From: Neocallimastix lanati (nom. inval.)
Lineage: Eukaryota; Neocallimastigomycota; Neocallimastigomycetes; Neocallimastigales; Neocallimastigaceae
Length of the DNA stretch: 64,000 nucleotides
Direction of reading: 5' to 3'
NCBI GenBank assembly: GCA_016946835.1
Contig: JACVTC010000006.1
Span: 1,062,501 to 1,126,500 of the forward strand
The translations under genes and the position numbers were made by a program. The first letter of the stretch is position 1; each line of letters opens with the position of its first letter. Below the pieces are notes generated by a model. It searched no databases and had not been told where the DNA came from. It saw only the letters and a list, made by a program, of their open reading frames with translations. Positions 49,816 through 61,984 of this stretch are shown piece by piece.

Positions 49816-49989
49816 ATAAATATTTTAAATTAAAAGTTTTATTTTTTATTTTTTAATTTTTTTTTTGTTTTAATCTATTTTTTTTTATCTTTTATTTTAC
49901 TTTATTCTTTTTTTTTTTTTTTTTTTATTTTTTACTTTATTTATATTTTTAATTTTTTATATATTTTGTACATTATGAGGGTTAACAAC
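49816..49989. other. T-rich spacer
   Basis: T homopolymers flanking the 5' side of MULE copy C; nothing else is seen. Confidence 0.5.
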
Positions 49990-50582
49990 AGATAAAAAAA
50001 AAGAAAACATATAATATGAATACCATTTCTGATTTAAAGTGTTATATTTAACCGATTAAACTCATAATTCATTAACAAATATTAATATCAAAATTCAATA
50101 TATTAAATATTAAAATAAAGAAATCTTAGCAGTAACATCAAAATAACTAATTCAATAAATTTAACAACAACAGGAAGTTTTTTTAAAACTTCAACAAAGT
50201 CAACAAATACAACAAATACAACATACAACAGATACAATAAATACAATATATACATCAAGCACAATAATGAATAATATCTTTATTGAAATAGAACATCCAA
50301 ATATTAAAACAAATATGATTAATAAAATTCATATTCAAAATTTTAAAATTTACAAATGAAATTTTTCACATATGGTATTCAGACTTGAAATTTCTCCTTG
50401 ATTCCTAAGAATTGGGTGACTATATATATCAAAGAATATTAAAAATATAAACTTCAATAAAAAACATTTAAAATATAATAATACTGTCAGAATTATAATA
50501 TTAAACAGCCTCAACAAATATACAAAAAGTCCTTTAAATAATTTCACAAGTGCATATTTATTGATAAAAGAATTAAATGAAA

Positions 50583-50617
<35 letters not shown>

Positions 50618-51006
50618 TATGAATAAAGGAATATATAAAAATAATGACTTTTCTAATGGAGGAAGTATTTCAGGCTCCAAACATAAAAAATAAGTTAATT
50701 TCCATTTATTAGATACGTAAAAAGAAGATTTAAATTAGTAATAGAAATGTGCAACGATAAAGAAAGCATTGTACCACTTAAGCCTACATCACCATTTAGT
50801 GGGTATGAATATTATATAATATTTATCGATGACTACAGTAGAAAATACTAATTTTTATTTACTTAAACATAAACTTGAGGCTCTACAGAAATTTATCAAA
50901 GTGCATAAACTTATGAAAAAATACTAGTATTTACAATAAAAAGGAAGTAAGATCTGATAAAGGTTTAGAATATAATAAATCTAAAGGTATTAAAATCACA
51001 AAAAAT

Positions 51007-51037
<31 letters not shown>

Positions 51038-51055
51038 GAATAAAAACATGAGAAA
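49990..51055 (+). mobile_element. copia element copy 2, 5' part (gag?/protease/integrase)
   Basis: On the plus strand, broken frames near 50,640-50,720 read EVFQAPNIKN and LISIY, as in the copia protease-to-integrase region. Near 50,780-50,990 they read PLKPTSPFSGYEYYIIFIDD, YSRK and VRSDKGLEYNKSKG, which match the integrase core (FIDDYSRK and RSDNG...E). The Asn/Thr-rich part from 50,000 to 50,580 may be gag, but I could not confirm it. The RT is missing and the RNase H part lies beyond an inserted LINE at 53,700. Confidence 0.75.
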
Positions 51056-51059
51056 AAAA

Positions 51060-51232
51060 AGGCTTATATTTTTAGAGGATAAAAAAAAACCCATAATGAA
51101 AACAAAAGTCATAAAATAAATGGAATTAATTAATAATATTAGTACGACATATTTATTTTTCTAATAAATCTTTGCCTTAATTGATTTTCCTGCTTCCTGC
51201 TATGTCTCTATCCCAGTAAAAGTTTACAATTG

Positions 51233-51274
<42 letters not shown>

Positions 51275-53700
51275 ATGGAAATTTATCTAATTTGTTTGTT
51301 AAATTTTTCTTTCTTTATCCCATAAATGACGTCTACAACATGATATATATTTTTTAAGTAAATCAGAGATAATACATTTCGGGTTTTTTTCCATTTTTTA
51401 AAACACCTTACCTGAGCAATCTCAAATTTCGTCAAAAGAGGAGGAATTCTAAAGTTCTTTAGAAACATAATAAATGGGATGTAAAGCTAATGCTATTCTC
51501 ATTAGAAAATTCTTCAATTCAAGTATAATCCTGAATTAACTATTCTCTCTGTACCTCTCGTTCATTCTTTGTTTTGATCCAAGTAGAGGCGTATAATACG
51601 AAACTTGCCCCAATTACTATAGCAAAAAATAACATTCATTTAAAAGGGATAGGAATATGAGGATTCTTAAGAAATCCTTTTTTATGGAGTAAAATGCTTT
51701 TCTAACTTTATTATTTATTCTTTGTATGATCGGTTTCAATTTTAAATTATTTGAAAACAGTACACCTAAGTAGGTATAGTAAATTCGTTTTAGGTAACTC
51801 TAACTTGAAAGATAAAAGGTAGGGTTATTATTATTACGAAATCTTGAAACTTCCTTCTCGTTCTACTAAACTGGCACATTGACTGATATCCAAATTATAT
51901 TTTCATTATTTCTAGCTCACTTACTGACAAATTTTTACAAATTTCTTAAATTGAAATCTTGTTGGAGCACATAAAAAAATCTGAAACATCTTCTAAATAA
52001 CCTATTCATTTGATTTGAAGTTTTTAGCATAAAACAGTCCAAAAGCTGTGTAAAACTAAAATGCATCTGAGTTCAGTTTTATACCAAAACCAGTGCGAAA
52101 CACATATCAAATTCAAAGCAAACATAACTCAATGTTATCTGCAAAGAGACCCCCCTCCTCCACAACATCTTTTATTATCAATAGAGATTCCATATTTATC
52201 ACATTTATTAAAAATATCATTGATGAACAAGTTAAACAAAATTGGTGAGAGGAGACAACCTTTACGAACACCTTTCTTAATACTAAATGAATCCGATAAT
52301 TGTCTATCAACTCATACTCAAGCCTTGGAAGATAAGTATAAGCTTTCAATAAATTTATAGTACTTTTCTCTAATACCTAAGTGATGGATTTTCATTAAAA
52401 CATTATATATGGGAACAGAGTCATACTCCTTTTTTAAGGTCTAAAAAAGGCAAAGGTAAGTATCTCTATTATCAAATTTTTGTCTCTGACATATAATTCT
52501 TACTGAAGTACAAATACTTATACAGTCTTCTTGGTTACGAAATCCTTATTGTTCATGTCTAATATATCCTTTATCAATTCCATATTTAGAGATTCTATTC
52601 GCTATGTTTTTTTTTTTTTGCGATAATTTTTAACCCATTATTGATAAGAGAAATGTTACGATAGTTATTAAAATCTGATGAATTGCCCTTTTTTATGAAT
52701 AGATACTATCGATGCGTTATTCCATAATTTTGGAAATTCACCATTCCAAATACGATTGATTAAGACATTTGGGACATTTAAAGCCAAATGAAATATTATT
52801 AATTATTTTCACTAGATTCTTCTGAATCATCTTTACCGGGGAATTATAGCTTTAAAGAATTCCATTGGAATCCCATCAGAACCACAAAGCTTTAAAGATA
52901 GGAGTAGTTGAGGTTACTTCGCTAGTTTCCTCATCGATAATATCTTGGTTAATTTCCATATTCTTGTTGCCTTGAATTTCTTAAATTCCTAAGTGCATCA
53001 GAATCTTTCCAGAAATCTTTAGAAAAATTATGACCTGAAGAATCTGACCCTAGGAATTTATAATGAGAATGCCAAGCTTTTTAATTTTTCATTTGTAAAA
53101 GAGACTAGTTCATTATTTGTAATTGTTTTTAATAGGATAAGAGAGACCGTGAAAAATTGATTATTTATTTTTGTATTCTTTTTTTTTTACCCATTTCCAT
53201 GCGTTCCTACTATTATTTTTAAGAGCTAACAAACATTCAATTTTAATCCAATATAAATATTCTTTTTTTTTTTTTCGCTACATTTTTTATGAATTGATTC
53301 ACATAGTCTATTATACGAGTCAACAATTTTTAGCAAAATTCATTGGAATCACTTGCAGATATATATCCTTTAATTTGTTTATATTTAATATGTTTTACCT
53401 TTTGAAGACAATAAAATTTACGGGACATTCTAAACATCGCTTTTCTAACTTCCATTGAAGATATAATCGATAAATCCTTAGCAATGGAATTCGTAGTGTT
53501 GAATGAATTTTTTCAACTATACAATCTGCTGAAAGTTCTTCATTTTCCAATTCTTCACCAAGAATGACAAATTTATGGTGATCACAAATTTCATTCTTAA
53601 GTTCAAGACATTTACATCTACTCCACCAAGCAAAAAATTTTTTGGTAATAAAAATGATTCATCTGTGGTGAACTATCTTTTCCATAATGAACTATAAATC
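51060..53700 (-). mobile_element. LINE-type retrotransposon remnant, copy 2
   Basis: Reverse orientation copy of the family at 3,420-5,490. From its 5' side (53,700) downwards it has the linker (SFLLPKK, KCLELKNEI), RT fingers (FNNYRNISLINNGLKIIA), the palm motif GVRKGCLLSPILFNLFINDI at about 52,200-52,275, FADNIEL at about 52,125-52,150, the thumb (51,870-51,490) and a C-terminal piece with IAQVRCFKKWKKTRNVL (51,468-51,283). The catalytic second Asp is Asn here, and frames are broken throughout. The endonuclease is missing, as expected of a 5'-truncated insertion. T runs at 51,010-51,036 and 51,234-51,273 may be tails of this or a nested insertion. Confidence 0.85.
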
Positions 53701-54125
53701 ACAAATTGAAAAAATGAATAAACAAGAAAATCTACTAATAGATATATTTTCTTATTAGGAAAAAAAAAATCTAACTTCATGGAAAATATAAAATCAAAAA
53801 AAGTGTCACATTATCAACTACTAATACAGAATATGTTTCATTAACGGAATGAAATCATCATGAAATGAAATTAAAGAAATTATTAAAAAGTGTTTACTAA
53901 TAAGAAATTAATTTAAAAATTAAAGTTGATAATAAAACTTGTAAAAATATCGAGGAATATCAATTATAAATATATTCAAGGAAAGATAAGTAGAAAAAAA
54001 AAATAAGTTTAGAACAAGCATCTTCTGATACTATGTTAGCTGATCTATTATTAATTAAAATAATATCTAGACCAAAAATGAAACGTTTTACCGATTATAT
54101 TTTAAAAAATTTTTATTATTAAAAA
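53701..54125 (+). mobile_element. copia element copy 2, 3' part (RNase H)
   Basis: Broken frames read RKSTNRYIFLLG, VTLSTTNTEYVSLTE, then NIEEYQL-like and DTMLADLL, ISRPKMKRFTDYILKNF. These are the copia RNase H end motifs (RKSTxGY, LSTTEAEY, DxxAD-L-TK). It resumes the element begun at 49,990, with RT replaced by the antisense LINE. A long A tract follows at 54,131-54,164; no LTR was recognised. Confidence 0.75.
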
Positions 54126-54132
54126 TCTACTA

Positions 54133-54166
<34 letters not shown>

Positions 54167-55016
54167 ATTAATTATAAAAATTTTAATTATATATTATATT
54201 TTGTAATATTAATAATGTCAATAAGCCACATAATGAATACATTAATTAATAAATAGTTATTAAATAGTTTACTGCTTAAATAAAATTAATTAAAATTAAA
54301 TTAAAAAATATAATAAGTTCTACTTCTACATTAAAGGTAGCAACAACTATTATAAGTATTTTTAGTATATAATACTTTGTAATGAATATTTATTAAATTA
54401 TTATTACATTATTTTTTAACTTTTAACAATTGATTAACTTAATTATTTTATTTTGCTAAAACTCTAACATTATTTATTATTAATTATCAATTATTTGTTA
54501 TTATTAGATTTATCATTTTTAAATAAAAGTTAATTATATTTTATGTTTTAATGTTTAACTTTATATTCTACTAGATTAATTAATAATAAAAATATTTTTT
54601 TAAATTAAATTTAGAATTTTTTTTTTTTTATTTTACTTAACATAATTAAAATAAAAATAATAAAAATATAAAATTTAAAATTATAATAAAATATTCCAAT
54701 AATTTAATTCATATTATTATTATTTTTATTATTATTATGTTATATATTATATAATAATAATAAATTTTAAAATTTAATTATTTAGATAATTATATATATA
54801 TATATTTATTATTTTTTTAATTTTCCATTTTATATCATTTTATTTGTTTCGATTTATTAAAGTATAAGATTTTTATTTATTAAAATATTACCATTTTATT
54901 GTAAAATAAATATATTTTATTACATTATGTGAATTAGATAATAAAATAAAATATAAAAAAAAAAAAAAAATAATACTTTAATAATTGATATATCACAAAA
55001 TTCAAAATTGTCAATA
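54126..55016. other. AT-rich upstream region of the receptor gene
   Basis: No gene is seen. It starts with an A34 tract and is A/T mixed thereafter. The promoter of the receptor gene is expected here, but no motif can be singled out. Confidence 0.6.
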
Positions 55017-56579
55017 ATGTATATTAGAATGAATAAAAATCATTTATACTATTTATATTTATTTCTATTTTTATTAATCAATGGTTTAATATATTCAAAA
55101 GAAATAAAGATACACAATAAAGACAATAATTTTTATAATTTACAAAATGTAATAAATAATAATCAAAATGAAGAATTAAGACTCTATTTTGAAGATGATT
55201 ATTATAACTTATCAGAAATTCCTAATTTTTCAATTTCAATATCTGTTCAATCGAACATTTATTTCATTGGAAATACTAATGGAACAACATTTGATTATAA
55301 TTATTTAAAAAAGGGTTCTTTTACTTTTAATTTTTCAAATAATAAATTAGAAATCGTGACTATTGAGAATATTATTTTTACTAATTATTATGATGCTGAA
55401 AAACAAGAATCCCTTTATATGATAGATCTAGTTTCCAATTCAGATAAATATAGTATGTTATTTAATAATTGTATTTTTCAAAATAATTACCAGAATATTT
55501 TATCTTTACATATTACCAGCAATAAAAAGACACATGAAAATCCTTCTGTCTTATTTAATAATTCGAAATTTATGTAATAATAAATTCTCATATATATATA
55601 TTTTTTTTTTTTTTTTACTTATATCTCCAAATTTACATAAATTTATATTTTTTATTCAATATAAAAAAATATAGAAAATTATAAAATATATTAATATAAT
55701 ATATGTATATATAAAACATTTTCTTTAAAATCAAAAAAAAAAAAAAAAAAAAAAAAAAAACATACACATAAAATTAGTAATAATAGAGAAAAATTAATCA
55801 TGACAAATCATAATTATGACGTAAATAATATTGATACCATTAAAAGTATACTAATACAAATTAAAGATTGTTATTTTGAAAATAATAGAGGACTGTTTCA
55901 CCTACTTTCATCCTCTATAATTTTTGAAAATTGTAAATTTATAATTATAATATATTATATAAGTATCATTACTAAACATAAAGAATATTTTTATTTATTT
56001 TATTTTATTTTATATTTTTCTTATTATTATATTTCCATTTTTTTTTTTTTTTTTTTTTAAATATACATATAAAAAAAGGTTATTTTACAAAAATTGAAAA
56101 AAATTCATATGATACTTCTCGAGGTGCATTATTTCATTCAGGATGGTCTTCAGAAAATTTTATCATTGTAGATATTAAGGATTGCATATTTGAAAATATT
56201 AATATAAATAGTAATACTCCATTGATTCATAGTGAACAAATAATGCTTACGTAATTAAACATAATTAAAATAAAAATTAAAAATTACATATAAAAGTTAA
56301 TACCGAAAGAATAATTTCAAATACTAAAAAAAAAAAAAAAAAAAAAACAACTTTACTTTATTTTTTTATAATAGTATTAATAATACTACATTTTCAAATT
56401 GTTATTCAGATTATGGATATCTAATAGATGTTAATAAACATCGTTACAGTGATATAGTTCTTAAGAATATAAAAGTTATAAGTAATTATATATTATAATA
56501 ATATATATATATATATATAAAAAAAAAAATTAGAAATAATTAATTTATTCAATATATTATATTAATTATACCTTTTTTT

Positions 56580-56614
<35 letters not shown>

Positions 56615-57805
56615 ATGAATTAAAAAGACTCTAGTTCAATGTTCACTGGTTCATATTGTAGATTTACGATAGAAGATTCAATTTTTTCAAATATGTCTTT
56701 TAAAAAATCAGTTCCTGCTATATCAAATTCAAAATATTCAATTTATACAATTAAGAATACTGAATTTAATAATATATAGTAAGAAAAAAAAAATTATTCT
56801 ATATTTATATATATATTTTAACTTTTCAATTAATTAAAATTTCATTTTTACAATATACTAAAATACAAAATATATATATTATTTTTAGTGTGGGGAATTC
56901 ATTATTTAATGAGGAATCAACTTTTATTTTTAGTAATGTTAAATTAAATAACATTACAACAAATTCTAAACCACTTTTATATTTTACACATTATAATGTA
57001 GAAATTAATCAACTTGAAGCTAGTAATATATTGTGTATTGGGGAACCTAGTGTCACATCATTTATATTATTCAATTCAGATGAATTATATTCATATTTAT
57101 ATATAAATAATTTAAATATTAAAAATTCTAAATCCAATGGATCATTTATTAAATTAATTGGAATATCTAATAATATTACAATAGAAAATTCAAATATTGA
57201 AAAAATTGAATCTTATGGTCCTATTATAAGTAATACGTCAAATATGGTATAAATTTTAATAATAAAAAAATAGATCAAAAAAAAAAAAAAAAAAAAAAAA
57301 AGAAAAAAGAAATTTTTTATTATTTTAAATAAAAAAAAATATTGCATAATTTGGCATGAATTATTAATTTAATTGTATATTTATTTATTTATTTATTTAT
57401 TCATTTATTTATTATTATTTTTTTTTTTTCATTTCAATTTAAAGTCAAAAATAAATATATCAAATTTAAAATTCAATAATAATATCAACAATAACAAATT
57501 AAGTTGTGGATGTTTAAATTTTGGAAATGATTTATATTTATCCTTATTAAATTCATCATTCAATAATAATTATAGTAAAAGTAATGGCGGCGTAATGTAA
57601 ATTTTATATAATATATATAAATATATATTATTGTAAATTATATTAATTCATATACTATATAATTAATTTATGAATTCATGAATTCATATGATTGAATGTG
57701 TAATAATCCATGACAATTAATGATAACGACAACAACAACAACAATAACAACAACAATAACAACAACAATAACAACAACAATAACAACAACAATAACAACA
57801 ACAAT

Positions 57806-57890
<85 letters not shown>

Positions 57891-59076
57891 GTTGCATAAA
57901 TAACATTATTAATATGGAATTGAAATTAATATCAAATGAATTTAATAAAAACAGTGCAATCAATGGAGGAGCTTTATATATATATAATGAAAATAACATT
58001 GATATGAACGAAAACAGGGCAATAAAATTTGAAAATAATATTTTTAAAGAAAATTATGCAGAATATTTTGGTGGGGCTATTTATTTAAAATTTAGTAAAA
58101 TAAATATAATTGATGCTATAAATAATGAAATTACCTTAAATGAAGCTGGAGTAATGGGTGCTGGCATCTATACTTCTCATTTTTCATGTAAATTTTTAAA
58201 TAATGTTCGAAATTTTATATTTACAAATAATACAATAAGTTTGTATGTAAATGACTATTCATCAAAGCCATCATACATATCCCTAGATACAAAATTAAGT
58301 AAAAATCCAATTAGTATTGTCACTGGAGACTATTTTCCGTTATCATTTACTATGTATGATGAATATGATAATAAAATTAATGATGTCACAAATTATTATT
58401 CAGATATCATATTAAAAGTTTCTTTAAAGTTAAAAAAAATAGAAATAAATGATGATGAAGATTCATATATTCATAATACTAAAATAATAGGAAATGTTGG
58501 ATCATTTATAAATGGTAAATGAACTTTTTTTTTTTATTAATTAAAATTTATAATTATTATATATAGAATATTCATTATAAATAATATTTATAATAAATAA
58601 TAATTCATAGTTAATATAATTTTTTTTTTTTTTTTTATTTTTTTTTTTTTTTATTTTATTTCTATTTATAATATAATATAATATATAAAAATATATATAT
58701 ATATATATAAATATATATATAAATAGGTAAATGTGATTTAACGTCTTTTCAAATATATGCAAATCCTGGTACATATATTTTGAAGATAGCTATTGAAAAT
58801 TATAATGATGATATAAAATTAAATTTTGATCAAATTGAAATTCAAGTAAATTCATGTAATTCTAATCAAATAAAAATGTATAATACGGATTTAATTTTGT
58901 ATTGTGAAAATCCAAGTTGTAAATCTAGTTGTCCTGTAGGTAAGTCTGCGTACTGTAAGCCCTATTATGAATCAAATATTAATGATATAAATCAAAATAT
59001 ATGTCTCTGTTTTTCTGGATATTATGGAACAAATTGTCAAAATAAAATTTTAATTGATTATAGGTATGCATTTAAG

Positions 59077-59108
<32 letters not shown>

Positions 59109-60163
59109 TCGAGTTTTTTGAATTTAATAAAAAGTATCATAATTTCAAATTTAAAAATATTAAAAAAAAAATTTTTTTTTCTGTTTATAAATATAATATT
59201 AGTACTTTTAACAGATTAATCTACATTTCAACTATTCCAATTCTTTCCTTGATAGTAATATATATTATATTTATAATAACATTTCGTAATCAAGGAATTA
59301 TTAAAGATACTGGTTTTTTCAAAATATTATTTCTTTCATTTGGGATTCTATTATATTTTATTAGTAATTTTTTGATTACCTATACAAATTATTTAGGATG
59401 CTTATTAAATTATATATTCAAGCATATGGGTATATCATTAATATTATATACTTTTTATTTCTATATTTCGCAGTCCTATATAGTTGATATAAAAAAAAGA
59501 TATCAATATAAACTTAATAAGAATATTGGTGAAAATAATATTTTTTTAAGTAGTTCATATATTGAAGACGTTTCTATTCCCATCAAATCAAAAATCGAGA
59601 ATGAGAATGAGAATGAGAATGAGAATGAGAATGATGAAAATAGAAAGGAATCTCTTAATTCAAAATTAAGCAATGAGAGTAATGAATCGATTGATATACC
59701 TGATAAAAATACTTCAATAAAGAAAAACTATAAACAAAATAGTTTAAAAGAAATAATTGAAAATATTTCAATCTATTATTTTATTCTGTTTATCATGATC
59801 ATTATATATAATTTTAACAACACTAATAGAATGGAATTGGTATTTAGTGGAAAGAATTATTGGATATATAAATGTAATATGGAAAATCTTGATTTAATTC
59901 TTAATTTATTTGATTTAATCATTTTGATTATTATTATATTAAAAGGGAAAGATGTATTTTTTTGTAATTGCTTTTTTTCAATTTTAAAATATATTATATA
60001 TTCTTCACATATTTGTATTGCAATAGGACCTATTATTAATGTAAGTATTAATATAAATATAAACTTTAATTGATAACTTTTAAATAATTTATAGATATAA
60101 TAGATTTAAATACATTGATAATTATTTAAAATATATATATATATATATATATATTTTCATTAA

Positions 60164-60204
<41 letters not shown>

Positions 60205-60485
60205 ATAATTGAAAAAATGTTTAGATTATTAGTTATTTTATATTTGATAATCAAAGATATGAAAAAATTACTTTTGATATTATTTTAAATTCGATATGTT
60301 ATTTTTTAATGTTCATTTTTCTTTCATGGGATAAAGTTTATTATATTTTAAAAAAGAGAGGAAATGAATTAAATTCATATTTTAAATTTAATGATAAAAA
60401 AAATCAAAATATAAATAATGAAAGTTTTATATTAATATATAGAGATACTTTTGTATGTCATAAAGATAAAAATACAAAAAATTAA
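55017..60485 (+). CDS. class C GPCR-like receptor with beta-helix-like ectodomain, 11 exons
   Basis: My exon model: 55,017-55,573; 55,778-55,962; 56,079-56,250; 56,375-56,481; 56,628-56,778; 56,889-57,246; 57,445-57,596; 57,892-58,514; 58,727-59,063; 59,215-60,040; 60,225-60,485. All junctions are GT...AG and keep one frame for 1,242 residues. A signal peptide (LYYLYLFLFLLINGLIYS) is followed by about 800 residues of short repeats (NNCIFQNN, NGGALYIYNENN, FGGAIYL) typical of right-handed parallel beta-helices. A Cys-rich EGF-like module follows (about 815-875). Seven hydrophobic segments then start near residue 887. Cys in GCLLNYIFKH and in YKCN could form the class C TM3-loop disulfide. The TM3-TM4 loop is long (about 975-1,063) with a (GAGAAT)-encoded Glu/Asn run. 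Ligand is unknown; G-protein coupling is inferred. Confidence 0.85.
57597..57891 (+). repeat. intron 7 of the receptor gene with (AACAACAAT)n microsatellite
   Basis: The intron starts GTAAAT and ends AATAATAG. From about 57,728 to 57,890 it is AAC/AAT repeat. There is no AG dinucleotide between the donor and 57,890, so the first possible acceptor lies after the repeat. The phase fits (AT/T). The run of about 58 Asn codons in one frame is therefore most likely untranslated. Confidence 0.75.
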
Positions 60486-60830
60486 ATTTATTCTTCTTTT
60501 TTTTTTTTTTTTAATAAATATTACCAATTCATTTAATATATAGAATCAATAATTTATTATAAAAAAAAAAAAAAATTAAATTTAAAAAGAATTCTATAAT
60601 TAATCTCATATTCTTTATATCATAGTTATCAAATTAGTAAAAAACAATAAAAAATTATGAATTATATATTAAAAATTTTTTTAATAGTTTAATCATATTA
60701 ATAATATAAGATTCATATTAAAAGCAATTAATAGTCAAATTTTATTTTAATTTAATTAATATTTTTCTCTTTAAATATATTTAATAACTTTATTACTTTC
60801 ATTTTTAATTATTTTTTTTATTTTTTTATT

Positions 60831-60877
<47 letters not shown>

Positions 60878-60998
60878 ATTAGTTAAAATTTGAAAAATAA
60901 TAATATTAAACATTTTTATTTTTTTAAATAAAAAAAAATATGTTTTTCTCTTTTGAAGATTTTGAATAAAAAGAAAATTTGAGTATTATCTTTTTAAT

Positions 60999-61071
<73 letters not shown>

Positions 61072-61489
61072 TGTATATTTAATTCAATATTAAAATAAAT
61101 TTTAATTCATATTATATATTACGCATATAATATCTTTTAGTAGTATGTACTTTTAAGTTAAATTTATATAATAATTATTTATTTATTATCGTCATAATTC
61201 CAAAGAAAAATAAAATAAAATAAAATAAAAATAAAAAATAAAAAAAAAAAAAAAAAATAAAACTTAGGTTGATTTTAACGTTAATATTAAAAATATAAGA
61301 ACTTTATAAATTGATTTTATATAACATTAAAATCATATATATATAAAATTAAAGTATACTTAATTGAATATAGTATCATTTTCTATTAAAATTTATAATT
61401 GACAATAGAAGAAAAAAACAAAATTTCAAATATATTTTTATATTCTTATGGGAAAATAAAGAGATTTAAAAAGCATCTTTTAAATACAA

Positions 61490-61520
<31 letters not shown>

Positions 61521-61860
61521 AATAAAAAAAAAAAAAATACTTCTTTTAATATTCTTTTAAGATTTATTAGATACAAATAGCATCAATTGCTCTTCATACA
61601 ACAAATAAATAAAAAAATATGACATATATCATAAAAAAATATTGAATTTTTTCTCTTTATGTTATATTATTTTATATTTTATTTATTCAAATATTTATTA
61701 AAAAAAAAAAAAAAAATTCGATAATTTTACAACATTGGAGACAATAAAAATAAAATAAGATTTCTAAATGTGTTTTTTTTTACTATTTAAATAATAAAAT
61801 TAAAATTTTTCATAAAAAAAAAAAAAAAAAGAAGATGAAAATTAAGTTTAATATTACATA
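60486..61860. other. AT-rich spacer downstream of the receptor gene
   Basis: No exon could be identified. It contains a T run at 60,833-60,871, an A run of about 48 at 61,001-61,049 followed by (AT)n, and A runs near 61,490 and 61,816. A signal-peptide exon for the dockerin gene should lie here, but none was found. Confidence 0.55.
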
Positions 61861-61867
61861 AATAAAT

Positions 61868-61945
61868 GAGGATCGCATAGGGTACTTCTATATGGAGTTT
61901 CTTTGCTTATGGGGAGTTGAGAGCGCCGACACTGTACCGGTATGG
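61868..61945. other. isolated GC-rich 78-bp patch
   Basis: From GAGGATCGCATAGGGT through GAGAGCGCCGACACTG and TACCGGTATGGCAG the GC content is about half, against roughly 15-20 percent around it. One plus-strand frame is open for 30 codons from an ATG at 61,892 (MEFLCLWGVESADTVPVWQ) but does not join the downstream exon in phase. Its origin is unknown. Confidence 0.5.
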
Positions 61946-61984
61946 CAGTATTCCTATTACTACATATATTTCATATTTATTTAG

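Noticed and set aside
52061-52360. Plus-strand 99-codon frame
   Set aside because: Antisense to the LINE RT palm domain, whose motifs are clear on the minus strand.
57676-57999. Polyleucine open frame on the minus strand
   Set aside because: Complement of the AAC/AAT microsatellite.
57710-58522. 270-codon gene with a 60-Asn N-terminus
   Set aside because: The Asn run falls within intron 7 of the receptor gene; only the part from 57,892 is exon 8.
61892-61984. Short frame MEFLCLWGVESADTVPVWQ as the first exon of the dockerin gene
   Set aside because: The available donors leave phase 0, whereas the exon at 61,985 needs two leftover bases; it also has no typical signal peptide.
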